64,000 nt of DNA from Pseudomonas kilonensis. GTDB lineage: Bacteria; Pseudomonadota; Gammaproteobacteria; Pseudomonadales; Pseudomonadaceae. The notes beneath the pieces were generated by a model. It saw only the letters and a program-made list of their open reading frames with translations, had not been told where the DNA came from and did no database searches. Location: the NCBI RefSeq assembly GCF_001269885.1, contig NZ_LHVH01000017.1, positions 620,001 through 684,000 on the forward strand, read 5' to 3'. Position 1 is the first letter of the stretch. Each line of letters opens with the position of its first letter. Below, one piece after another: positions 18,774-26,517 of this stretch. Made by a program: the position numbers and the translations under genes.

Positions 18774-20087
18774 ATGAGGGTTGAATGTTTTGAAGTCGCT
18801 CCGAGACTGATGGTTGGGTCATGTAATGTGCCAGCACTTGGTCAAGAGGTGGTTAAGGTTAGCAATGGCTCGGCAGTGTTGTCTCCTGTTAGCAAGGTGT
18901 CTTTCGATCTAAAGGAAGGCGCTTTAGGAGTAGGCGGTAACTCTCAGGGTGGCGGGGTGAATGAAGCTAATGCTAAAAGTGTTCTGGCGGATTTGAAGCG
19001 GTTGCCAAAGTCAGAAAACACTTTTCAAGAACGTTTGGCGTGTTTGTTGGCTGATCCTTCACTAGAAACATGGCAGGCATTTACTTATCCGTCAAATGAA
19101 GAGCTGGTTGCGCAGAAAGCGAGTGGTGACGTCGGGTTTAGAGAGTTTTTAAGGGGGGGTGGTGTTTGGTTACCGGAAGTTGAGAATGTGAATCACAATA
19201 TAATAAATAATCTGCTTGTCAGGGCTGCTGATAAGTACGCGGAATCGTTCGTAGATCTTATGCTAGGAGATGGAAAGGTAGAAGTAAGTGATTTAGTTAT
19301 CGCACGAGGAGCTCCTGGTGTCGGAAAAAGCCACTATTTGGCAAATCAATACGCTTTGGCTGTCGATGATGCCAAGGCTATGATCCAACATCGGATACAG
19401 GGACTAACAAGTGCTCAGGTTCATTTGCAAGGAAAGATAATAATTCAACGTTTTGAACATGCCCTGATGGAAAGGTTCTCATTGGTACTTACTTTGGATG
19501 CTTTGTATCTTACGATGGATGCTGTTAAGAATAAGCTTGATGCAATGATTGAGAGTGGTAAGGATCAGAAGGTGTCTGTGCGGGATATTCAGGTGGACTT
19601 GATTACTTTGTGTTGTCGAGTTTTAAAGAGAAGTGTTTTTCAACCACGTCTGACGTTTGCCGCAGTAAGTGATTATGCTAAAAGTTCATTGCAGAATAGG
19701 CAGGCATTTATTGAGCTCTTGGAGCAAAAGCAGGCGCTCGTTAAGGACTATTCACTTTTGGTCTGGGAAGCAGGTAAGTACATTGAAGCTGCTCGTTTTT
19801 GTCCGGAAGAAGGCAGGGTAGTTGCTGTTGATGACGCTTTGTTCGATAAGTGTAAGTCTTTTGAAGGTGTCGATGCTGAAATCGAAGAAGTCCGCCGTAT
19901 GGTGATTGATGAGCTTTTTATGAAGACTGTTGTGAAGGACCTTGATAACGTAGAGGCTCAACGCTTTGTGAAGGCTTTAAAGGTGTATGAGGGGCGGACA
20001 TTGGAAGAGGCTATGTTTATTCATTCCCGTGATACAAGTTTAGAGGGGGGCGTAGGGGAGAGGGTATTAAAAGGGGTGTTGTTTTGA
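18774..20087 (+). CDS. Candidate T3SS effector with a P-loop (zeta-toxin-like?)
   Basis: 437 residues, no signal peptide and no membrane helix. The N-terminal 60 residues are Ser/Val/Gly-rich and look disordered, as in T3SS secretion signals. The only recognisable motif is a P-loop, ARGAPGVGKS, at about residues 177-186 (Lys185), followed by a long helical region and LVWEAGKYIEAARFCPEEGR. The motif and layout recall zeta-toxin or polynucleotide-kinase-like phosphotransferases, but this is inference. The gene is markedly AT-rich, unlike its neighbours, and lies where SPI-1 carries effector genes (beyond iacP, before hilA). AGGTGG lies just before the ATG. Confidence 0.72.
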   Translation: MRVECFEVAPRLMVGSCNVPALGQEVVKVSNGSAVLSPVSKVSFDLKEGALGVGGNSQGGGVNEANAKSVLADLKRLPKSENTFQERLACLLADPSLETWQAFTYPSNEELVAQKASGDVGFREFLRGGGVWLPEVENVNHNIINNLLVRAADKYAESFVDLMLGDGKVEVSDLVIARGAPGVGKSHYLANQYALAVDDAKAMIQHRIQGLTSAQVHLQGKIIIQRFEHALMERFSLVLTLDALYLTMDAVKNKLDAMIESGKDQKVSVRDIQVDLITLCCRVLKRSVFQPRLTFAAVSDYAKSSLQNRQAFIELLEQKQALVKDYSLLVWEAGKYIEAARFCPEEGRVVAVDDALFDKCKSFEGVDAEIEEVRRMVIDELFMKTVVKDLDNVEAQRFVKALKVYEGRTLEEAMFIHSRDTSLEGGVGERVLKGVLF

Positions 20088-20434
20088 AAGTGCGATAGTG
20101 ATTAACAGATTGAGCCTGCAGGCGGATGAATTTCAGTCGCTGCGAGTCATTGCGGTGGTAATCAAGAATTTAAAAATCTAATTCTTGTAGGCGGTCAGTT
20201 TTAATGCATCGCTCGTGGAGTTGGCCCTAGGTACATGTCTATAGGCGTGGACTTGTAAGGTTCGCTGGGTGACGGCCTACTCAATATGTTGTGGTTTCCT
20301 ACGCAAATGAGGCTTTTAGTCCTACGGAATCCCCCCACACATCTTCCTATAGTCACGCAGCTCGCCATCCCGAGCCTGTGCCCGTCACAGGCTCAATCGC
20401 GCTTCAGTAACTTTCTATAGAGAAACCTCAGAGT
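20088..20434. promoter_or_regulatory. Gap before hilA with a perfect hairpin
   Basis: No gene is visible in these 347 bases. At 20372-20394 a perfect 9-base inverted repeat, GAGCCTGTG-cccgt-CACAGGCTC, lies 40 bases upstream of the hilA start. No T-run follows it, so it is not an ordinary terminator; it could be an operator or a leader hairpin. The promoter of hilA should lie in this gap, but I see no convincing -35/-10 pair. Confidence 0.5.
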
Positions 20435-21694
20435 ATGGACAGTACAACTGATCAAGCGCCGGTCAAGTCATTCGTTTTTGACCACTGGCTACTGCAAAGC
20501 GATGGAACGCTGATGCGAGATGGACAAGGAGTTCATGTTCCACCCAAAGAACTGCACGTACTGCGCCTGCTGCTGAAGTCGGCGGGTACGGTCGTGAGTA
20601 AGGATTATCTGCTCGATCATGTCTGGCCGCGGATGGATGCGGCGGAAGAGTCGTTGACCCGTTGTATCTATGCCTTGCGCAAGTTGTTCAAGGAGCACAA
20701 GGGTTACATTGCGACGGTTTACGGCCAGGGTTATCGGTTCACCGGTTCCGTGGTCGAGCTCGATGTGACGAGCCAGGCGAGGGCGGTGGCGCCGTCGTTG
20801 GCGGTGTTGCCTTTGCGCAATCTGGACGAGATCGCCGCGCTGGATCTGCAGGATCTGATGATCCGCCAATTGACCACAGCATTCGGTGAGGCGTTGCATG
20901 TCATCCCCTCGGGGCTGATCGCGGCCAGCGGTGTATCGGACGATGTGCGGGCGTTGGCCGGGCGGTTGCCGGCGGATTACTGCTTGAGCGGGCGTTTTAT
21001 CGGCGCGGGCGGGCTGCAACACTGGTCGGTCGAGTTGATTCGTGGCTGCGATCAGTCTCTGCTGCATGGGCAGACGCTGGATGCCTGTGATCTTGGGGAG
21101 GCGCTTGGCGTGTTGACCAGCCTGGTGGCCCAGTGTGTACCCGGGTTGCGTCCGGTCGGTGATCGCTGCGGGTCCTATTCGGCGGCGGTGGCGTATCTCA
21201 ACGGGTTGTGCAGCGTGCAGCAGCACACGGTGCAAAGCCTCGGCGATGCCCTCGTGCTGTTCAGGCAGTGCGTGAAGCTCGACGCCGGGTACGCACCACC
21301 CTGGTGTGGCTTGGCGGATGTGTGGCTGGGGCGGGCGATGATGGGCCTGGGTGATCCGGCTCGCGCCATCGAGGAGGCGCATTCGGTGGTCTCCCGTGCG
21401 TTGGCACTGGACCCCGCCAGCCTCCCGGCGTTGACGCGCCTGGCGTTGCTCACCAGTTTGCGCGGTTGCGAGCAGGCGGCCCAGGTGTTGTTCCGGCGCT
21501 GCCTGTTGTCGGCCGATCAGGCGGACGTGCTGTATTTTCACGCCTGGCATCACTGGTTCTGGCGGCGCAACGAGCAAGCGGCGCAGATGGTCGACCAGTG
21601 CCTGGCGCATGATCCGGACTGTGTCCGGGCGCAGATCCTGCGGGTGCGCATTCACGAACAGCTGACGTGGATCGGCGAGAGGCGCCTGGCATGA
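20435..21694 (+). CDS. hilA: HilA-like OmpR/ToxR-type transcription activator
   Basis: 419 residues. An N-terminal winged-helix domain (about residues 12-105: ELHVLRLLLKSAGTVVSKDY and RCIYALRKLFKEHKGYIATV, then YGQGYRFTG) is joined to a C-terminal helical, TPR-like region with LDPASLPALTRLALLTSLRG. This is the architecture of HilA, the central SPI-1 activator that controls inv and prg promoters. There is no receiver domain, so it is not an ordinary response regulator. It lies at the junction of the translocon and needle blocks; its stop overlaps the iagB ATG. Confidence 0.9.
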   Translation: MDSTTDQAPVKSFVFDHWLLQSDGTLMRDGQGVHVPPKELHVLRLLLKSAGTVVSKDYLLDHVWPRMDAAEESLTRCIYALRKLFKEHKGYIATVYGQGYRFTGSVVELDVTSQARAVAPSLAVLPLRNLDEIAALDLQDLMIRQLTTAFGEALHVIPSGLIAASGVSDDVRALAGRLPADYCLSGRFIGAGGLQHWSVELIRGCDQSLLHGQTLDACDLGEALGVLTSLVAQCVPGLRPVGDRCGSYSAAVAYLNGLCSVQQHTVQSLGDALVLFRQCVKLDAGYAPPWCGLADVWLGRAMMGLGDPARAIEEAHSVVSRALALDPASLPALTRLALLTSLRGCEQAAQVLFRRCLLSADQADVLYFHAWHHWFWRRNEQAAQMVDQCLAHDPDCVRAQILRVRIHEQLTWIGERRLA

Positions 21695-22155
21695 AGCGGC
21701 GCCGGAAAACCTGGTTATGCGTGCCGGTGTGTCTTGGCCTGGGTCTTGGCACGCCCCAGGCACAGGCCTGGTGTTGGAGCAGGGCGGGGCAGTTGCACGC
21801 CATCGAGCCCGAGCTGCTCCAAGCGATTGCCGAAGTCGAATCAGGTCTGCGCTCGGACGCCATCAACCACAACCGCAACGGCACTCGCGATATCGGGCTG
21901 ATGCAGATCAACAGCATTCATCTATCGCGCTTGAGTGCCCAGGGCATCACCGAGCAACGCCTGTTGGATGAGCCTTGCCTGTCGGTAGAGGTCGGTGCCT
22001 CGGTGCTGGCCGGGTTTATCGCCCGTTACGGTTACAACTGGACGGCGGTCGGCGCCTACAACGCCGGCAATGCCCCGGATCGCCAAGCGGCGCGGCTGCG
22101 TTATGCGCGCAAAGTCTGGCAACGTTACCAAGTGATCACCCAGGCCGGGGACTGA
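21691..22155 (+). CDS. iagB: IagB-like peptidoglycan lytic transglycosylase
   Basis: 154 residues (IagB 160). The N-terminal signal peptide ends about TPQAQA. The SLT domain has the catalytic Glu50 in AIAEVESGL, followed by DIGLMQINSIH and VGAYNAGN, the usual GLMQ and AYNAG motifs. It cuts peptidoglycan locally so that the needle complex can cross the wall. The ATG at 21691 overlaps the hilA stop (ATGA); an in-frame start 24 bases earlier would spoil the signal peptide. Confidence 0.95.
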   Translation: MKRRRKTWLCVPVCLGLGLGTPQAQAWCWSRAGQLHAIEPELLQAIAEVESGLRSDAINHNRNGTRDIGLMQINSIHLSRLSAQGITEQRLLDEPCLSVEVGASVLAGFIARYGYNWTAVGAYNAGNAPDRQAARLRYARKVWQRYQVITQAGD

Positions 22156-22176
22156 CGGCGTCACGAACGGGCCCCG

Positions 22177-22234
22177 CGCAGGATTCTGATCCTTTGCAGC
22201 ACGCATTCGGCAGAATCGGATCAGGAATCCTGCG
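22177..22234. promoter_or_regulatory. Large inverted repeat between iagB and prgH
   Basis: CGCAGGATTC-TGATCC (22177-22192) is mirrored by GGATCA-GGAATCCTGCG (22218-22234) with a single bulged base, around a 25-base centre that holds its own small ATTC/GAAT stem. It ends 51 bases before the GTG of sctD. It could be an operator, for instance for the cluster's own activator at the needle-operon promoter, or an attenuating hairpin. No T-run follows. Function is unproved. Confidence 0.55.
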
Positions 22235-22284
22235 AACGCCTTTCCTAACCTACCTGCTCATTCGACCTTTCTGGAGTTTGGACG

Positions 22285-23457
22285 GTGACAGTCCCTACGG
22301 CCCCCACGCTACAGCCCTGCATCCTGCGGATCCTCAACGGTCCGTTGCAGGGCTGCGAATTCCCGCTCGGCGAGGGCACGACCCTGTTCGTCGTCGGGGC
22401 CGTGGAGGTGTTGGGGGACGGCGCACGGGTTGCCAGCGTACCGGCGGATGCGATCTTCGTTCCCCTGGAGGAGGGTGGCTGCAATTTCGAGGTACTGGCC
22501 GACCAGGCCACGCCGGACGGTGTGCCGGTGCGCTTGCTCGGTGATTCGATCGAAGTACGTCACTGCGTCTTCCAGGCCCGTATGCAACTCGGCGGGTTGC
22601 AAGTGGCCTTGCGTCCAGCAGATCAATCCTGGGCGCCCGAGTGTCTTGGTCCGGCAGATAGCCCGTGCAATGCCGCCGTGTTCAGCGGATGGCGTGCCCA
22701 TTGGACCCGCGGGATTGCCGGTGCTCTGGCGTTGGCTGCGTTGGTCTCTGTGGTCAGCCTCTGGTCGATGCCGGGGCCGTCGCCTGAAACCGATATTCGT
22801 GGGTTGATCGCCGGCGCCAGTGCGCCGGTCCAGGTGCTGCGCGGTCGTGATGAGGCGGTTTATGTCTTCGTGTCTTCCGAGCGCGATGCCGGTTGGAGCC
22901 GGCAGGTGCTGACGCGCCACGCCCGCCTGAACAGCGAGGTACTGCTGCTGGAGCAGGAGCGTCGCCGGTTGGAGCAACTGCTGGTCGACCATGATCCGCA
23001 ACTGGCTTGGCATTTCCTGGATCTCAAGGATCCGTCGGTGCCGCGCCTGTTGCTCAGCGCACAACGCAACCTGCTCACGCCCGACAAGCAGGCCAAGCTG
23101 CTCGATACCGTGCTCGCGGCGGCGCCGTATGCCCGCGATGTCGTGCTGCAGATGCAGGATGACGTGCTGCTCGCTGACCTTGCGCAGGGCGGCTTGCAAC
23201 GCCTGGCATTGACCTTCAACCGGGTCGAACACGCAGATGGGGTCTCGTTCGCCATCGAGGGCAATCTGCAAGACGGCGAGCTGGCCGCTGCGCGCCAGTA
23301 CGTCGACGATTTCTACCGGCAGTGGGGTGATCGCTACGTGCACTTCATGGTCGAGCTCAAGGACGACGCGCTCAAGGGCAAGTCGTTTCAAACCGGCCCG
23401 CAGGGCTACGTCAAGACGAGTCCTTCGTCTTGGTATTTTTCCAAACAGATACCGTAG
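22285..23457 (+). CDS. sctD: Inner-membrane ring protein PrgH (SctD)
   Basis: 390 residues (PrgH 392). An N-terminal cytoplasmic FHA-like domain (about residues 10-115, LRILNGPLQGCEFPLGEGTT) is followed by one membrane helix near residues 140-162 (ALALAALVSVVSLWSM) and a periplasmic ring-building domain. It forms the outer ring of the inner-membrane base with SctJ. The start is GTG with GGAG about 9 bases upstream. It is the first gene of the needle block; 7 bases separate it from the needle gene. Confidence 0.93.
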   Translation: MTVPTAPTLQPCILRILNGPLQGCEFPLGEGTTLFVVGAVEVLGDGARVASVPADAIFVPLEEGGCNFEVLADQATPDGVPVRLLGDSIEVRHCVFQARMQLGGLQVALRPADQSWAPECLGPADSPCNAAVFSGWRAHWTRGIAGALALAALVSVVSLWSMPGPSPETDIRGLIAGASAPVQVLRGRDEAVYVFVSSERDAGWSRQVLTRHARLNSEVLLLEQERRRLEQLLVDHDPQLAWHFLDLKDPSVPRLLLSAQRNLLTPDKQAKLLDTVLAAAPYARDVVLQMQDDVLLADLAQGGLQRLALTFNRVEHADGVSFAIEGNLQDGELAAARQYVDDFYRQWGDRYVHFMVELKDDALKGKSFQTGPQGYVKTSPSSWYFSKQIP

Positions 23458-23464
23458 GTGAGCA

Positions 23465-23725
23465 ATGGCTGATATCGGTTTACCCATAAAATTTCCCGAC
23501 GACTTCCTCGGCGACCAAGCCGCCGCGTTCGAGGAAGGGGCAAAGCTACTCAAAGTAGCTTTGGACGAAGCGCTTACAAAGCTGCAAGGCGATGCCTCTG
23601 ATCCCGGATTGTTGGCGGCCTACCAGACCGCATTTTCCTCCTACACGGTGTTCCGCAACGCCCAGACCAACACGATCAAGGGCTTCAAGGATATCGACAT
23701 GGCGATCATCCAGGCGGCCCGCTGA
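23465..23725 (+). CDS. sctF: Needle filament subunit PrgI (SctF)
   Basis: 86 residues forming a helical hairpin, as in PrgI (80) and MxiH. The C-terminal half (YQTAFSSYTVFRNAQTNTIK, then GFKDIDMAIIQAAR) carries the conserved polymerisation helix. Many copies build the hollow needle outside the cell. The ribosome site AGGTGAG overlaps the sctD stop region, so expression is coupled. Confidence 0.95.
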   Translation: MADIGLPIKFPDDFLGDQAAAFEEGAKLLKVALDEALTKLQGDASDPGLLAAYQTAFSSYTVFRNAQTNTIKGFKDIDMAIIQAAR

Positions 23726-23783
23726 CGCTTTCCCTTTCGACTGGCCATTGCTCGTGACGATGGCCATTTCATGAGTGCATCGT

Positions 23784-24092
23784 ATGTCCATCCAGAATCT
23801 TGCCCCGTCGCTTATCGCCCGGTCCGCCTTCGTTGAATTGCGTGGCCCACAGGAAGGCCCGATCGTTTCCCTGGAGTCGCGCTTGATCGAAGCGTTTGCC
23901 GGTTCCGCCGTCGACAGCGCGCAAGAGGTCTCGGCGATCAATCAGCTGCTGCAACGTCCGGATATCACCGACCCTGAAGTATTGACCCAGTTGCTGGAGC
24001 TGACAGGGCAATACAACGTGGAGATCAACTTGCTCAACGTGCTGGTGCGCAAAGCCGTGGGCACGGCAGAAACCCTGTTGCGTGCCTCATGA
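23784..24092 (+). CDS. sctI: Inner rod protein PrgJ (SctI)
   Basis: 102 residues from the ATG at 23784, the same size as PrgJ (101), with the family-like core GPIVSLESRLIEAFAGSAVD and C-terminal helix NLLNVLVRKAVGTAETLLRAS. The inner rod connects the export gate to the needle and takes part in substrate switching. A GTG three codons earlier is also possible; neither start has a strong ribosome site, so coupling to the upstream gene is likely. It overlaps sctJ by 4 bases. Confidence 0.92.
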   Translation: MSIQNLAPSLIARSAFVELRGPQEGPIVSLESRLIEAFAGSAVDSAQEVSAINQLLQRPDITDPEVLTQLLELTGQYNVEINLLNVLVRKAVGTAETLLRAS

Positions 24093-24811
24093 AGACCGGC
24101 GTGCTGGTGGTGCTGTTGTGCCTGGCGCTGGTGGGGTGTCGCCAGCCGAACCTGCTGGAAGGGCTGGATCAGCAGCAGGCCAACGAAGTGCTGTCGGTGC
24201 TGCAACGCAACAACATCGCGGCGGTGAAAGTCGACACCGGCAAAACCGGGTATGCGGTGAAAATCGACGCCCGTGATTTTTCCGCCGCCGTTGATCTGCT
24301 CAACCTCTATTCGCTGCCTTCCCGGCCACGCCTGCAAGTGGCCGAGATGTTTCCGTCCGATTCCCTGGTGGCCTCGCCCCGCGCGGAAAAGGCCCGCTTG
24401 TATTCGGCGCTGGAGCAGCGCATCGAACAGTCGCTGAGTGTGCTCGAGGGCGTGGTGTCGGCGCGAGTCCATGTCAGTTACGACCTGGATGCCGGCGAGG
24501 GCGGGCGCAAGTCGCCGCCTATTCATCTCGCGGCGGTGGTGCTGCATGAGCGTGATGTCGAACCGCAATTGTTGATCACCGACATCAAGCGTTTTCTCAA
24601 GAACAGTTTTGCGGCGGTGGAGTACGAGAACGTCTCGGTGGTGCTGTCCAAGCGCTCACCGACCCAGCATGTCGCGCCGTCGGTGGCTGTGACGCGGGGG
24701 CATTCGCCGTGGCCGTGGTGGTTGGCGGCGATCAGCGCGGTGTTAGTGGCCGGTGGCGGCGCTTGGGTCTATCGCCAGTCAAGCGCAGGGCGGCGTGATG
24801 TCGGAGCTTGA
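24089..24811 (+). CDS. sctJ: Inner-membrane ring lipoprotein PrgK (SctJ)
   Basis: 240 residues (PrgK 252). A lipoprotein signal ends LALVGC with the acylated Cys17. The YscJ/FliF ring-building domains follow (LQRNNIAAVKVDTGKTGYAV; later VVSARVHVSYDLDAG), then a membrane helix near the C-terminus (WWLAAISAVLVAGGGAWVYR). It forms the inner ring beneath SctD. It overlaps both neighbours, by 4 bases with sctI and 14 with sctK. Confidence 0.96.
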   Translation: MKTGVLVVLLCLALVGCRQPNLLEGLDQQQANEVLSVLQRNNIAAVKVDTGKTGYAVKIDARDFSAAVDLLNLYSLPSRPRLQVAEMFPSDSLVASPRAEKARLYSALEQRIEQSLSVLEGVVSARVHVSYDLDAGEGGRKSPPIHLAAVVLHERDVEPQLLITDIKRFLKNSFAAVEYENVSVVLSKRSPTQHVAPSVAVTRGHSPWPWWLAAISAVLVAGGGAWVYRQSSAGRRDVGA

Positions 24812-25364
24812 GTGCCTGGAACAGATCCTCGCCGAGCCTTTGGCGTATCTGCACCCCCAGCGTCTGGTTGTACCGTCGGGATTCGAAGGCGTCGAGGCAC
24901 GCACGTTGCTCAACCGGATCGTGCTCGAAGGGTTGGGGCTGCGCGGCCCGTGGCCTTCGATGCCGTTGTCCGGCGTGGCGAAGCAATGGGTTCGCCATTG
25001 GCGACAATTGCCCTATATCGCCTTGCTGATGGGTGCCTATCGCTTGATGCCTGACCTGGCGCGCGGCGCGGCGCTGCAGTGCTTGCCCGTGTCGGTTCGT
25101 CGGTTTGCCAGCTTCAATCTGGGGGCTCGTGGCGGCCTGCCGGTGGAGTGCGTGCCGGTTTCAATGGCGCGGGTCGAAGCGGCCGGCCTCAATGCGTTGT
25201 GGAGCTGGAACGAGCACGTTCCTCATCTATTGCTCGAGCGCCTGAGCTTGCAGTTCTGCGAGCCGGTCGTTCGCTTGCATCGGCAATGGCCCGTGACGAA
25301 ACCTGATCCAACCCTGTTCTTTTTGGCGGTGCAGCATGCTCGACTCCATCCGACCCCTGACTGA
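24798..25364 (+). CDS. sctK: Sorting-platform adaptor OrgA (SctK)
   Basis: 188 residues (OrgA 199). SctK bridges SctD to the SctQ pods. There are few conserved motifs; the call rests on position between sctJ and sctL, on length, and on Trp/Leu-rich segments such as LEQILAEPLAYLHPQRLVVP. The ATG at 24798 overlaps the sctJ stop by 14 bases. Its 3' end overlaps sctL by 29 bases. Confidence 0.86.
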   Translation: MSELECLEQILAEPLAYLHPQRLVVPSGFEGVEARTLLNRIVLEGLGLRGPWPSMPLSGVAKQWVRHWRQLPYIALLMGAYRLMPDLARGAALQCLPVSVRRFASFNLGARGGLPVECVPVSMARVEAAGLNALWSWNEHVPHLLLERLSLQFCEPVVRLHRQWPVTKPDPTLFFLAVQHARLHPTPD

Positions 25365-26043
25365 CCTGCCCGCATGCGAAGACGTGCGCCTGGCTCGCGA
25401 AGACATCACTGCCGCGCGCCGTCGTCAGCGCTTACAGCTGGAGGCCCAACGCCGCGCGCGGGAGTGTCTCGAGCAAGCGCACCGTGATGTCGAGGCGGTG
25501 CATGCACAGGCCTTCCAGCAGGGCTATGCCGAAGGCGTCCTGCGTGCGAGCGAACATCTGGCTGAAGGCCTGCTGAATTCGCAAACCCTGGGATTGCAAT
25601 TGCGCAACGATCTGGCCCGGGCCGCCGGTGATCTGCTCGGGCAAGCCTTGAGTCGCCCCGAGTGGCTGGATGAAATACTGGAGCGTTGGCTGGCCGGGCA
25701 GGCGGGCGACTCGGGCGCGGTCCTGCACCTGTTGTTGCCAGTGCATTGTCGTCCGCGCGGCCAAGCGCTGCGTGAGAGCGTGGGCAGGCGATGGAACGGC
25801 GAGCTGATCCTGGAATATCACCCGCAAGACCGCTATGTGCTGCGCCTGGCGGATCAACTGCTGGAGTTCGATGTCGAGGCGACCCGGGAACGGCTGGTGC
25901 CCCGGTTACTGGCGAGCCTCGCCAACCTGCCGGAGGCGGTGCGCTTGTTGGATCAGGCCTCAAGGCAGGCGCTGGCGGACGTGTGCGCAAGCTTCACCGG
26001 TTTCGCGCCAACCGACACTGCCGAGGTTCGCCATGAAGATTGA
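25336..26043 (+). CDS. sctL: ATPase regulator OrgB (SctL)
   Basis: 235 residues (OrgB 226). The N-terminal Arg/Gln/Ala coiled coil (AARRRQRLQLEAQRRARECL) runs into a FliH/SctL C-terminal domain ending in short hydrophobic helices. SctL links the sorting platform (SctQ) to the SctN ATPase and holds the ATPase inactive off the machine. It overlaps the next gene by 11 bases. Confidence 0.9.
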   Translation: MLDSIRPLTDLPACEDVRLAREDITAARRRQRLQLEAQRRARECLEQAHRDVEAVHAQAFQQGYAEGVLRASEHLAEGLLNSQTLGLQLRNDLARAAGDLLGQALSRPEWLDEILERWLAGQAGDSGAVLHLLLPVHCRPRGQALRESVGRRWNGELILEYHPQDRYVLRLADQLLEFDVEATRERLVPRLLASLANLPEAVRLLDQASRQALADVCASFTGFAPTDTAEVRHED

Positions 26044-26470
26044 ATCCATGACGGTTTCCAGCCTGCTCGATCACGACGCGAATGAGTCGGTCCAGACCCT
26101 GGAATCGCGGCTGCTGGCGGCCCGCGAGCAAGCACCTGACAGCAAACGCCCCAATCCCGAGTTCGAGCACTTGTATCAATTGCTACTGGCGATGGAGGGG
26201 CAGGGGGAAAAGGCGATTCATGAATTCCTCCGTACGTTGCGCGGGCCGGATGGCATGGCGGCGGCGTACCCCACCGCCCAGGCGTTGATGGCGATCACGC
26301 TGCAGGTTTTGGTGCGATTGAAGGACGATGGGTTGGAAAAGTCGCAGATCTATAAGGAGGTCAGCGGCGCCAATGGGTTGGCGTTCGCGATGGACCTGTT
26401 TACCAAAAGCTTTATGCGGGACGTGTTCCAGCCCATGGGGGATGAGGCTTGGGAGAAGAGTGAGTGGTGA
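26033..26470 (+). CDS. Protein at the OrgC position, family uncertain
   Basis: 145 residues, close to OrgC (about 153), which in Salmonella is a secreted protein that helps needle assembly. It is helical and acidic/amphipathic (FEHLYQLLLAMEGQGEKAIH, later FTKSFMRDVFQPMGDEAW) with no signal peptide or membrane helix. It starts 11 bases inside the end of sctL, so it belongs to the needle operon. I see no motif that proves the OrgC relationship; the call rests on position and size only. Confidence 0.6.
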   Translation: MKIESMTVSSLLDHDANESVQTLESRLLAAREQAPDSKRPNPEFEHLYQLLLAMEGQGEKAIHEFLRTLRGPDGMAAAYPTAQALMAITLQVLVRLKDDGLEKSQIYKEVSGANGLAFAMDLFTKSFMRDVFQPMGDEAWEKSEW

Positions 26471-26517
26471 GAGACGCTCAAGGATAACGCCTATAAAAAT
26501 AACAAGGAGAAACAAAT

